Shown here: piece by piece, positions 7,152 through 14,571 of the stretch
Layout: every line of letters begins with the position of its first letter
Numbering within the stretch: the first letter of the stretch is position 1
Origin: Terrimesophilobacter sp036833635
GTDB taxonomy: Bacteria > Actinomycetota > Actinomycetes > Actinomycetales > Microbacteriaceae
Direction: 5' to 3'
Assembly (NCBI GenBank): GCA_036833635.1
Contig: DAITPJ010000013.1
Coordinates: 1 to 30,588 of the forward strand
DNA: 30,588 nucleotides
The notes under the pieces: model-generated
What the model was told of the DNA's origin: nothing
What the model saw: the letters and a program-made list of their open reading frames with translations, nothing else
The model's database searches: none
Program-made: the position numbers and the translations under genes

Positions 7152-8201
7152 ATGACCGCCGTTCCAGATGTCATCCGCGCCGCCTACGCGGAACTGGTCG
7201 TCACCGACCTCGCCGCGAGTCGGCGCTTCTACGTGGACGTGCTCGGGCTCGTCGTGAGCTTCGAGGATGAGACGAGCATCCACCTGCGCGCCTTCGAGGA
7301 GTACCTGCACCACTCGCTCGTGCTGCGCACGGGGCCGGTGCCCGCGCTCGCGGCCCTCGCCTACCGGGTGCGCTCCCAGGATGAGGTCGAGGTCGCCGCG
7401 CAGCACTTCACCGAGCTCGGATGCCGCGTCGAGCGCAGGGCGGCCGGTGCCACGCGCGGCATTGGCGACGCCGTCCGCGTCGAGGACCCGCTCGGCTTCC
7501 CCATCGATTTCTTCTACGATGCCGAGCACGTCGAGCGCTTCACCCGCCGGTACGACGTGCATGGTGCTGGCGCGATCTCCCGCCTCGACCACTTCAACAT
7601 CATGACCCCGGATGTCCCCCGTGCCCAGCGCTACTACGAGGATCTCGGCTTCAAGGTCTCTGAGGACATCCAGGACGACGAGGGCACGGTCTACGCGAGT
7701 TGGCTCTACCGCAAGGCGACAGTGCACGACGTCGCCCTCACCGGGGGCGACGGGCCGCGAATGCACCACATCGCCTTCGCGACGCACGAACGCAACCAGA
7801 TCCTGAACATCTGCGACCGCCTCGGGGCGCTCCGGATGTCCGACAGCATCGAGCGCGGACCTGGCCGCCACGGCGTCTCGAATGCGTTCTACCTCTACCT
7901 GCGCGACCCCGACGGCCACCGCATCGAGATCTACACGCACGACTACTACACGGGCGACCCCGACAATCCGACGCTCACCTGGGACGTGCACGACAACCAG
8001 CGTCGCGACTGGTGGGGCAATCCGGTCGTGCCGAGCTGGTACGCGGAGGGCTCGACCGTGCTCGACCTCGACGGGAATCCGAAGCCCCTTGTCGCTCGCG
8101 TCGAGACGGCGGAGGCGGCGGTCACGATCGGCGCCGACGGCTTCTCCTACACCCGCGAGGGCGAGGCGATGCCGGAGTACAAGCTCGGCAACCAGCTATA
8201 G
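7152..8201 (+). CDS. hpaD: 3,4-dihydroxyphenylacetate 2,3-dioxygenase (extradiol, type I)
   Basis: This 349-residue, two-domain vicinal-oxygen-chelate protein cleaves the ring of homoprotocatechuate next to the hydroxyls. It matches Brevibacterium fuscum HPCD and Arthrobacter MndD. With a constant offset of eight residues, the known HPCD active site is fully present: metal ligands His147, His206 and Glu259, plus His192, His240, Tyr249, Trp184, Arg235 and Arg285. Both Fe(II) and Mn(II) enzymes share this set, so the metal cannot be told from the sequence. The ATG follows a clear AAGGAG ribosome site. The gene ends 18 bases before the convergent MFS gene, and no clear terminator separates them. 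Confidence 0.95.
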   Translation: MTAVPDVIRAAYAELVVTDLAASRRFYVDVLGLVVSFEDETSIHLRAFEEYLHHSLVLRTGPVPALAALAYRVRSQDEVEVAAQHFTELGCRVERRAAGATRGIGDAVRVEDPLGFPIDFFYDAEHVERFTRRYDVHGAGAISRLDHFNIMTPDVPRAQRYYEDLGFKVSEDIQDDEGTVYASWLYRKATVHDVALTGGDGPRMHHIAFATHERNQILNICDRLGALRMSDSIERGPGRHGVSNAFYLYLRDPDGHRIEIYTHDYYTGDPDNPTLTWDVHDNQRRDWWGNPVVPSWYAEGSTVLDLDGNPKPLVARVETAEAAVTIGADGFSYTREGEAMPEYKLGNQL

Positions 8202-8219
8202 CCGGCCAAGCGGGATTCG

Positions 8220-9422
8220 CTACAGCGCACCCTCGTCTGCGGCCTCCGCCGTCGCGTCACCGGCCGGCCTGGGATGCCGCGGCACGGGCGCAGGCTCCCG
8301 CAGGAAGAACGCGAGAGCGAGGGCGACCACGACGAGGCCGAGGAGAATGAGGAACACCGTGCGCAAGTCGGTCTTGTCACCGATCCAGCCGAGCAGCGGG
8401 CTGAACAGTCCGCCGACGGTGACCGCGAGCCCCACCGTGACACCGCTCGCGATGCCGATCCGGTTCGGCAGGTAGTCCTGGCCGAGGATGACGAACACCG
8501 CGAACGGCACGAAGATGGCGACCCCGAACACGGCGACGAGAACGAAGGCAATGGCCAAATTCGGGGAGAGGACGAGACCGAGGAGGGCGGGGACCGTCGC
8601 GATGAATCCAATCCGGATGCTCCGCAGTCGTCCGACGCGGTCGGCAAGCCACCCGCCGATGAGGGTCCCGACCGCGCCCGCGAACAGGAAGACGCTGAGG
8701 GCCAGCCCGCCGACGGCCTCCGAGGTCTCGAAGTCGTGGATGAAGTAGAGCGCCACGAAGGACACGGCCCCGAAGAAGACGATCGACCGCACGACGACGA
8801 CCGCGGTGAGCCTGAGGAATGCCGGCCAGTTGTCCGGCCCAGGAGTACGGGGAACCCGTTTCGGCGTCCCGACGGGACCGTCGAGCACCCGTCCGAGCCG
8901 CGCGAACAGCAGAACCGCCATGAGCGCAGCCGGGATGACGAGGAGGATCGCGCCCTGGAGCCCCGTGAGCAGCAGGAGTGGTGTCGTCACGAGCGCGCCG
9001 AGCGCGAACCCGGTGTTGCCGCCCAGCGCGAAAACGCTCATCGCCCTGTTGCTGTCGCCCGCAGCCACGCGCGCGGCTCGCGCCGCCTCGGGGTGAAAGG
9101 CGGAGATTCCGAGGCCGGCGATGGCGATGAGGACCCAGGTCGCCCAGTACTCGACCGAGAAGGCGACGAGACCCACCCCGACTGCGGCTGTGAGCATCCC
9201 GGCGGGAATGAGCCATCGACGGGGTCGGCGGTCCCCCCACCAGCCGAACGCTGGCTGTGCAACGGAGGAGAGAAGGTTGGCCGCGAGGACGAGTCCCGCG
9301 ACGGCGGCGTAACTGTATTGGCGCTCGATCACGAGGAACGGCAGAAGGGCAGGAACAACCCCCTGGTAGAAATCATCGACAACATGCGACGCCGCCATGA
9401 TGGCGATGCCGCCGCGATTCAC
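8220..9422 (-). CDS. MFS transporter, fosmidomycin-resistance (Fsr) type
   Basis: This 400-residue membrane protein has about twelve hydrophobic helices. It opens IAIMAASHVVDDFYQG, a pattern typical of Fsr-like major facilitator proteins, and has GWWGDRRPRRW and GGWLADRVGRLRS loops matching the MFS loop 2-3 signature in both halves. It would export or import a small molecule by proton coupling; the substrate is unknown. The start is taken as GTG at 9422, which overlaps the nicotinamidase stop in a GTGA junction and implies translational coupling. An ATG nine codons in lacks a ribosome site. It converges with the hpa operon, so its link to aromatic metabolism is uncertain. Confidence 0.85.
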   Translation of the reverse strand: MNRGGIAIMAASHVVDDFYQGVVPALLPFLVIERQYSYAAVAGLVLAANLLSSVAQPAFGWWGDRRPRRWLIPAGMLTAAVGVGLVAFSVEYWATWVLIAIAGLGISAFHPEAARAARVAAGDSNRAMSVFALGGNTGFALGALVTTPLLLLTGLQGAILLVIPAALMAVLLFARLGRVLDGPVGTPKRVPRTPGPDNWPAFLRLTAVVVVRSIVFFGAVSFVALYFIHDFETSEAVGGLALSVFLFAGAVGTLIGGWLADRVGRLRSIRIGFIATVPALLGLVLSPNLAIAFVLVAVFGVAIFVPFAVFVILGQDYLPNRIGIASGVTVGLAVTVGGLFSPLLGWIGDKTDLRTVFLILLGLVVVALALAFFLREPAPVPRHPRPAGDATAEAADEGAL

Positions 9423-10054
9423 TCGGGCGATGTCGACTCCGACTGCTTGGCGCCGGACGAATCCGTGTCGAGCGATCCGGATGCCACGATCTCCGCTCCC
9501 GCGTGCCCGAGTTCGGCCAGCGCCGTCTCGGAGCTCTCTTGCGCGACGCCGGCGACGAGGTCGGTGAGGACGCGCACGTGGCGTCCGAGCTCGAGTGCGT
9601 CGAGCGCCGAGGCACGCACGCAGTAGTCGGTGGCGATCCCGACGATGTCGACGTCCAGGATGCCGAGTTCCTCGAGGGCGTCGGCGACACTGCGGCCGTC
9701 GTCGGTCGTCCCCTCGAAGATCGAGTAGGCCGGGACTCCCTGCCCCTTGCGCACGTGGATGGTGACGGCATCCGTCTCGAGCGCGGGGTGATACTCAGCG
9801 CCTTCCGTGCCGGCGACGCAGTGGACGGGCCAGGTCGTCACGAAGTCGGGCTCCGCGTCGGTCGCGAAGTGCCCGCCGTTGTCGTTGTCGTTGTCGTGCC
9901 AGTCGCGGGAGGCGAAAACTTCGTCGTACCGGCCGGGATGCTGCCGAAGATGGTTCGTGATGGCAGCAGCGACCGCCGCGCCGCCGTCGACTCCCAGCGC
10001 ACCGCCCTCGGTGAAGTCGTTCTGCACGTCGATGATGAAGAGAGCCCTTGCCAC
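9419..10054 (-). CDS. pncA: Nicotinamidase / pyrazinamidase
   Basis: This 211-residue isochorismatase-fold hydrolase would convert nicotinamide to nicotinate in NAD salvage. The catalytic triad is visible as Asp9 (FIIDVQNDF), Lys103 (HVRKGQ) and Cys145 (TDYCVRASA). The metal-binding residues Asp51, His53 and His62 occur in SRDWHDN and GGHF. The Ser/Thr-rich tail after residue 190 is longer than in M. tuberculosis PncA. It lies 12 bases after dacB and overlaps the MFS gene, so the three minus-strand genes probably share a transcript. Confidence 0.92.
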   Translation of the reverse strand: MARALFIIDVQNDFTEGGALGVDGGAAVAAAITNHLRQHPGRYDEVFASRDWHDNDNDNGGHFATDAEPDFVTTWPVHCVAGTEGAEYHPALETDAVTIHVRKGQGVPAYSIFEGTTDDGRSVADALEELGILDVDIVGIATDYCVRASALDALELGRHVRVLTDLVAGVAQESSETALAELGHAGAEIVASGSLDTDSSGAKQSESTSPE

Positions 10055-10066
10055 GTTTCTCTCCGT

Positions 10067-11623
10067 TCAGTTGTTGGACAGGTTATTGCCGCAGTGGTAC
10101 ACGCCCGTCGTCACGGTGTCGAGCGCGATCGTCGCGTTCTCCTGGACAGGGCCGAGGGCGTAGAACGCGAACGACAGCACGGATCCGTCGGCGGCATGGA
10201 CCCAGCCGGCGAGGGTCCGAGACGACTTGATCCATCCGGTCTTGGCCACGACATTGCCGCGCGCGACCGCGTTCTCACCGCCGAAGCGGCTCGCGAGGCT
10301 TCCGGTCTGGCCCGCCACAGGAAGGCCTGCCTTGATGACGTCGAGTCCCTGCCCGCCCGTGTACACCTTGGCCATGAGCTGGGCCACGAAGAGCGGTGCG
10401 ACGGCGCTGTTCGCGCTCAAGCCGGAGCCGTCCCTCACGACGACGCCGACGGGTTCGAGCCCGTACCCGGCGAGCGACCCTGGGATGACCGTCGCGAGGG
10501 AGGATGCCGTTCCTCCCGCGCCGGACTCCTTCGAGATTACGCGGGCGATCATCTCGGCAAGGGTGTTGTCCGAGGTGAGGAGCATCTGGCCGATGAGGAT
10601 CTTGATGGGCTGCGACTTCACCTCGGCCAGGAGCGGCTTGCCTGCGATGGCGGACCCCGTGCTCATGGTGACGGGGTTCGGCAGGTTCAGCGCGTTGACG
10701 AAGGCGGCGCCGGCACGGCTTATCGGATCAGTGCTGCGCGGGCTCGTCCCCTTCTGAGGGTTGGCACGATCGCCGTCGACCATGAGCGCCGTCACTTCGG
10801 AGTGGTACCCGATGGTCTGCTCGCTGCGCTCCCAGGTCGGATCCCACTTGTCGGCCGGGTTCCAATAGGTCGCATCGAGGATGACCGAGGTGATCGGGTC
10901 GTCCTCGGCATGGGTCTCATTCCACTTCGCCACCGCCTGCGCGGCGAGATCGGCCATCTTCGGGGCGCCGCGATAGAAGCTCTCGACGCCAGCCGGCAGA
11001 GCACTGATCGTCGGGTCGCCGCCTCCCACGAGCACGATGCTGCCAGGGGTGCTGCCCTCGTAGACGCGCGTCGCGAGCTGGAAGTCCGGGCCGATCGTCG
11101 CCAGTGCCGCGGCGGCCGTGAGCACCTTGAGCACGCTCGCCGGCGGGGCGCCGACCTCGGCGGAGCGATCGAACAGCACCTCGCCGGTCGTGACGTTGAT
11201 GACCGACCCTGCGAAGGTCAGCAGGCGGGGGTCCTGGATGAGCGCATCGATCGAGCAGGTCCGCAGCAGCGACGCAGGCGCGAACTCCTCCGGCACATTC
11301 CGCGGCGGCTCGGGCGTCGGGGTCTCTGACACGACGGCGGCGACAGCGTCGCCGGAGCCGACGGCCACGCCGGCGAACACGGCGCCGGTTCCAAGCAGCA
11401 GGAAGATGACGCCGAGCGCAGAGAACATCCAGGTGTTCGGATGCCGGGCGATCATGGCACCGAGCCCGGCGCGCTTGGCCGGGGTGGCGTCCTGAAGGCT
11501 GCCGATGACCTCGGTCGGCGCCGCAGAAGGAGTCGACGGTGTGGCGGGCGCAGCGCGGCGTCGGCCCTTGGCAGCCTCGGCCTCCCGTGCTGCTCGGCGG
11601 GTCAGCGGCTCCTCGTCACTCAC
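10067..11623 (-). CDS. dacB: D-alanyl-D-alanine carboxypeptidase/endopeptidase, PBP4 (S13) type
   Basis: This 518-residue low-molecular-weight penicillin-binding protein trims the peptide stems of peptidoglycan outside the membrane. A charged cytoplasmic stretch (residues 1-62) precedes a single membrane helix at about 66-90, so it is membrane-anchored, not freely secreted. The penicillin-binding motifs are in order: SVLK (Ser163-Lys166), SDN (351-353) and KTG (461-463). The long insert between the first two motifs is typical of peptidase family S13. The GTG at 11623 begins VSDEEPLTRR; the ribosome site is weak. Family assignment is secure. Physiological partners are not shown by the locus. 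Confidence 0.92.
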   Translation of the reverse strand: MSDEEPLTRRAAREAEAAKGRRRAAPATPSTPSAAPTEVIGSLQDATPAKRAGLGAMIARHPNTWMFSALGVIFLLLGTGAVFAGVAVGSGDAVAAVVSETPTPEPPRNVPEEFAPASLLRTCSIDALIQDPRLLTFAGSVINVTTGEVLFDRSAEVGAPPASVLKVLTAAAALATIGPDFQLATRVYEGSTPGSIVLVGGGDPTISALPAGVESFYRGAPKMADLAAQAVAKWNETHAEDDPITSVILDATYWNPADKWDPTWERSEQTIGYHSEVTALMVDGDRANPQKGTSPRSTDPISRAGAAFVNALNLPNPVTMSTGSAIAGKPLLAEVKSQPIKILIGQMLLTSDNTLAEMIARVISKESGAGGTASSLATVIPGSLAGYGLEPVGVVVRDGSGLSANSAVAPLFVAQLMAKVYTGGQGLDVIKAGLPVAGQTGSLASRFGGENAVARGNVVAKTGWIKSSRTLAGWVHAADGSVLSFAFYALGPVQENATIALDTVTTGVYHCGNNLSNN

Positions 11624-11671
11624 TCGCCCATGATAACGGCGAGAGCCGGGAGTCGCGTGCCAGTTGCGGTC

Positions 11672-12670
11672 TCAATGCTCCTGCGGGTACTCGAGCCCGA
11701 TCTGGCCGCGCACCTCGTCGAGCGTCTCCATGACGAGAACGGTGTCCTCCGGCGCCATGATGCTTCCCCCCGTGCGCCCTTCCGCGACGAGCCGCTCGAG
11801 CTCGGCCGCCTGGAAGTGCATGCCGCGCCCGCGGATCGTCTTCGATTTCGCCGTCGCATCGAAGGTCTCGATGACAGCTCCCGCCGAGTCGAGCACCGTG
11901 AAGGTCGTCGGGGTGTACCAGACGGGGTCGATCTCGATCCGCCCCTGCGTGCCGAGGATGACCGCCCGGTTCGGCCCGCGGGTGTCGAGGGCGGTATGCA
12001 TGACCGCCTGGCGTCCACCATCGAACCCGAGCAGGATCGCGGTCTGACGATCGACTCCCGTTGTCGTCATTGCCGCCTCCGCGAGGACCGACCGCGGCGT
12101 ACCGAAGAGGTCGTGGGCGAAGGAGACCGGGTAGACCCCGAGGTCGAGGAGCGCGCCGCCCCCGAGCACGGGATTGAGGATGCGCGAGAGCGGGTCGGTC
12201 GAGAGTTTCTGGTTGTGGTCGGCGAGAAGCGTGCGTACGTCGCCGATCACCCCCTCGGCGATGAGCTCCCGAATACGAACCATGTGGGGCAGGAACCGCG
12301 TCCACATCGCCTCGAGCACGACGAGCCCGCGCGATGAGGCGAGGTCGACAACGGTGCGCGCCTCTCGCGCGTTCAGGGCGAACGGCTTCTCCACGAGGAC
12401 GTGCTTGCCTGCGACGAGCGCGAGCGTCGCGTGCGGAGCGTGCAGCGGATGCGGGGTCGACACGTACACGACGTCCACCTCGTCATCGGCGACGAGCGCC
12501 TCGTAGCTCGCGTGTGCGGTGCGGATGCCGAACTCGTCCGCGAAAGCCTGCGCAGCATCCGCTGTTCGCGATCCGACCGCGGAGACCGTGAAGCCGTTCT
12601 CGAGGAGATCGCTCGCCTGGGCGTGCGCGATCCAGCCGGTACCGAGGATGCCCCAGCGAAGTGTTCCCAC
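11672..12670 (-). CDS. Gfo/Idh/MocA-family NAD(P)-dependent oxidoreductase
   Basis: This complete 332-residue protein has an N-terminal Rossmann domain (GILGTGWIA, residues 7-15) with the EKP motif at 94-96. It is followed by the family's C-terminal alpha/beta domain, with GGALLDLGVYPVSFAHDLFG. Such enzymes oxidise or reduce sugars, inositols or related diols. The closest group by pattern is the trans-1,2-dihydrobenzene-1,2-diol / glucose-fructose oxidoreductase-like set. No sugar transport genes are nearby, so the substrate is open. The ATG at 12670 begins MGTLRWGILG, just nine bases after the stop of the CAP-domain gene. Confidence 0.9.
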   Translation of the reverse strand: MGTLRWGILGTGWIAHAQASDLLENGFTVSAVGSRTADAAQAFADEFGIRTAHASYEALVADDEVDVVYVSTPHPLHAPHATLALVAGKHVLVEKPFALNAREARTVVDLASSRGLVVLEAMWTRFLPHMVRIRELIAEGVIGDVRTLLADHNQKLSTDPLSRILNPVLGGGALLDLGVYPVSFAHDLFGTPRSVLAEAAMTTTGVDRQTAILLGFDGGRQAVMHTALDTRGPNRAVILGTQGRIEIDPVWYTPTTFTVLDSAGAVIETFDATAKSKTIRGRGMHFQAAELERLVAEGRTGGSIMAPEDTVLVMETLDEVRGQIGLEYPQEH

Positions 12671-12679
12671 GAGGGGAAT

Positions 12680-13543
12680 CTAGCAGCCGCCCCACTTCGC
12701 TGCGGCGCGGGTGAACGCGTACGGCTCGTCAGGGACACCGCCGTGGGTCATCGCGAAGTAGATGCAGACCCCCGCCGTGCTGCCCGAGTACGTCGGCTTG
12801 TAGAGCGAGTTGCGGTGCGCAGTGGAGTTCCACCACTTCTGGGCCACCGTGGCGCCGGTGTTGCCGTAACCGCCGGCGAGGTTGCCGTCGCATCCGCGGC
12901 TCGGAACACCGTCGCTGCGCACGGAGCCCATGTGGCCCCAGGCGCTCAGCGGGTCGGTGCTCGGGTCCTCAGCCATCCAGAACAGTCGTGTTTCCATGCA
13001 GCTGTCGTAACGGAAGTGGCTCATCGGCACCGGCTGGAGGCAGTTGGCGACGCGGATCGCGTTGTACGCGGCGGCGAAGGACGCGAGATCGGCGCTCGTC
13101 GTACCGGCCACGCCGCCTGAGGAGGTGACGCCGGGGGCGCCGTTCGTCGCACCGCCGACCGGCCCGGGGCAGCTTCCGCCGGCGGCCACGACCGCGGCGC
13201 GCCTGGCCGCGGTGCCACTCGCGCGATCAGCGGGCGAGACGACCACGACGGGCTTGGGCACCGGCTTCTGGGCGAGATGCTCCGAGTCCGTCGTGAGCTC
13301 CTTGGCCCTCTCGACAAGATTCGCCTCGCGGACGGACTCGTTGAGGTAGGCGAGAGAGACTGCTGCACCCTGGCTCGCGGTGGTCGCCGTCGGTGCCGTG
13401 GCGAAGATCGGAAGTCCCGTCTGCTGCACGGCGCCGGCCGAACTCGCATTCCCGAAGAGCGACGGGCCGCTGCCGCCCACGAAGGGAAGCACGAGCGTCA
13501 TGACCGCCGTGAAAACGGCGATGAGAAAGGCTGAGCGCTTCAC
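12680..13543 (-). CDS. Secreted CAP-domain (SCP/PR1-like) protein
   Basis: This 287-residue exported protein begins with a typical signal peptide (VKRSAFLIAVFTAVMTLVLP). It has a low-complexity Ala/Gly/Pro/Ser region to about residue 150, then a CAP-like domain. In that domain YNAIRVANCLQPVP, GNLAGGYGN, WWNSTAHRNSLYKP and VCIYFAMTHGG follow the usual order of the family. Several cysteines (including the last residue) suggest disulphides outside the cell. The GTG at 13543 has a GGGGGGAA ribosome site; the frame extends six codons further without support. CAP proteins in bacteria are poorly understood and may bind lipids or act on the envelope, so no specific role is claimed. Confidence 0.82.
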   Translation of the reverse strand: MKRSAFLIAVFTAVMTLVLPFVGGSGPSLFGNASSAGAVQQTGLPIFATAPTATTASQGAAVSLAYLNESVREANLVERAKELTTDSEHLAQKPVPKPVVVVSPADRASGTAARRAAVVAAGGSCPGPVGGATNGAPGVTSSGGVAGTTSADLASFAAAYNAIRVANCLQPVPMSHFRYDSCMETRLFWMAEDPSTDPLSAWGHMGSVRSDGVPSRGCDGNLAGGYGNTGATVAQKWWNSTAHRNSLYKPTYSGSTAGVCIYFAMTHGGVPDEPYAFTRAAAKWGGC

Positions 13544-13633
13544 GACAGTTCCCCCCGGCACTGATTCCGGCGACCGTCCCCCGACGGTTCGCTTCCTCCA
13601 CGGTACGGCCGTGGAACTGCGAGGGCAATGCGG

Positions 13634-13672
13634 AAAAGCCCCCGATGCGCGGATATCCCCCTTACTGGGGGC
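13634..13672 (-). terminator. Candidate intrinsic terminator downstream of tRNA-Thr
   Basis: On the minus strand GCCCCC (13672-13667) can pair with GGGGGC (13643-13638), immediately followed by TTTT. An alternative short hairpin CCCCC-AGTAA-GGGGG lies inside. It is about 80 bases past the 3' end of tRNA-Thr. The rest of 13544-13750 shows no gene that I can support. Confidence 0.45.
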
Positions 13673-13750
13673 GTTTCCTTGCGCGAATTGTCACACGATC
13701 GGGGGGTGGACGATGGCGTCGGTCCCCCGAAGTGTGGACAGGTCCTGCAG

Positions 13751-13823
13751 AGCCGCCCAAGAGAATCGAACTCTTGACCTTCTCATTACGAGTGAGATGC
13801 TCTACCGACTGAGCTAGGGCGGC
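13751..13823 (-). tRNA. tRNA-Thr (anticodon CGT)
   Basis: On the minus strand the acceptor GCCGCCC pairs with GGGCGGC, and the D arm is GCTC/GAGC. The anticodon stem TCTCA/TGAGA encloses the loop CTCGTAA with anticodon CGT (threonine, codon ACG). The T arm is AAGAG-TTCGATT-CTCTT. All arms pair perfectly. The discriminator is T and CCA is not encoded. Confidence 0.97.
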
Positions 13824-13868
13824 GGGTCCCCCGGTTCACCGGAAGACACAGCAAGAAAGCTTAGCCGA

Positions 13869-14519
13869 TCATCCCGCGTGTGTTGACGCGAGAGTGTCAA
13901 CGAGCTCGTCGAATGCCCCGACGATGCAGTCGCCGAGAGATCGACGGTCGTGTTCGCCGAGCCAGGTGCTGTACGCGAAGCGCACAGCGGCCAGTCCGAT
14001 GAGGCTGAGGAAGCGAGAGCGACGAGCCAGCGCGACCGGATCGCCGGCGAGGGCGGGGTCGTCCGCGGCGAGTCGATCGGACACGATGTCCGCGAGTTCG
14101 TCCTCGAAGCGGTGAAGGTACGCCATGCGCTTCGCGAAAAGTCCTGGATGACCGCGCAGGAGCGCGCGCCGCCGCTCGTCCGGCATCCGTTCGTCGGCGA
14201 GCGACTCCGAGGCCGCCGCGAGCAGCCGCCCGAGACTCGCGAGGACGCTGGACTCCGGACCCGCGGCGACGAACTCGGCGGTCGCCTCGAGCTCCGACAG
14301 CACGGGGAAGTCCCCGATGACGGCATCGTCCTTCGAGGGGAAGTAGTTGAAGAAGGTGCGCGGGGAGATGTCGGCCGCTGTGCTGATGTCGTCGATCGTC
14401 ACCCGGTCGTAACCGTCGCGCTCCGCCAGGTCGAGAATCGCCGTCTGGATCGCGTGTCGGGTCGCCCTGCGTTTGCGCTCGCGCAGGCCAACGGTCGGTT
14501 CGGGTAGTGGCCCAGTCAC
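13869..14519 (-). CDS. TetR-family transcriptional regulator
   Basis: This 216-residue protein carries the TetR helix-turn-helix at about residues 20-66, with TIDDISTAADISPRTFFNYFPSKDD, a near-textbook signature. Its helical C-terminal domain does not reveal a ligand. The frame is open for 53 codons further upstream, but that part overlaps the next gene. The GTG at 14519 gives the normal length and sits just downstream of a promoter with a palindrome at 14539-14552, suggesting self-repression. Similar actinobacterial TetR proteins often control neighbouring efflux or detoxification genes; none is adjacent here. Confidence 0.9.
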   Translation of the reverse strand: MTGPLPEPTVGLRERKRRATRHAIQTAILDLAERDGYDRVTIDDISTAADISPRTFFNYFPSKDDAVIGDFPVLSELEATAEFVAAGPESSVLASLGRLLAAASESLADERMPDERRRALLRGHPGLFAKRMAYLHRFEDELADIVSDRLAADDPALAGDPVALARRSRFLSLIGLAAVRFAYSTWLGEHDRRSLGDCIVGAFDELVDTLASTHAG

Positions 14520-14560
14520 GCGGTCATTGTGGCATTTCGTGCAAGCATGCACAATTCTGG
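14520..14560 (-). promoter_or_regulatory. Promoter and palindromic operator of the TetR gene
   Basis: On the minus strand TTGTGC is followed, after exactly 17 bases, by CACAAT, a plausible -35/-10 pair ending a few bases before the GTG start. The palindrome GTGCA-AGCA-TGCAC (14539-14552, plus strand) covers the spacer and part of the -35 box. A dimeric TetR repressor bound there would block its own promoter. The short distance to the start codon implies a very short or absent leader. Confidence 0.5.
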
Positions 14561-14571
14561 CCGCTGCCGGC

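Noticed and set aside
8202..8219. A terminator between hpaD and the convergent MFS gene
   Set aside because: The 18 bases contain no stable hairpin followed by a T run.
13380..13817. A 145-codon plus-strand frame across the CAP gene start and tRNA-Thr
   Set aside because: It runs antisense through a perfect tRNA gene and the CAP signal peptide and shows no family pattern.
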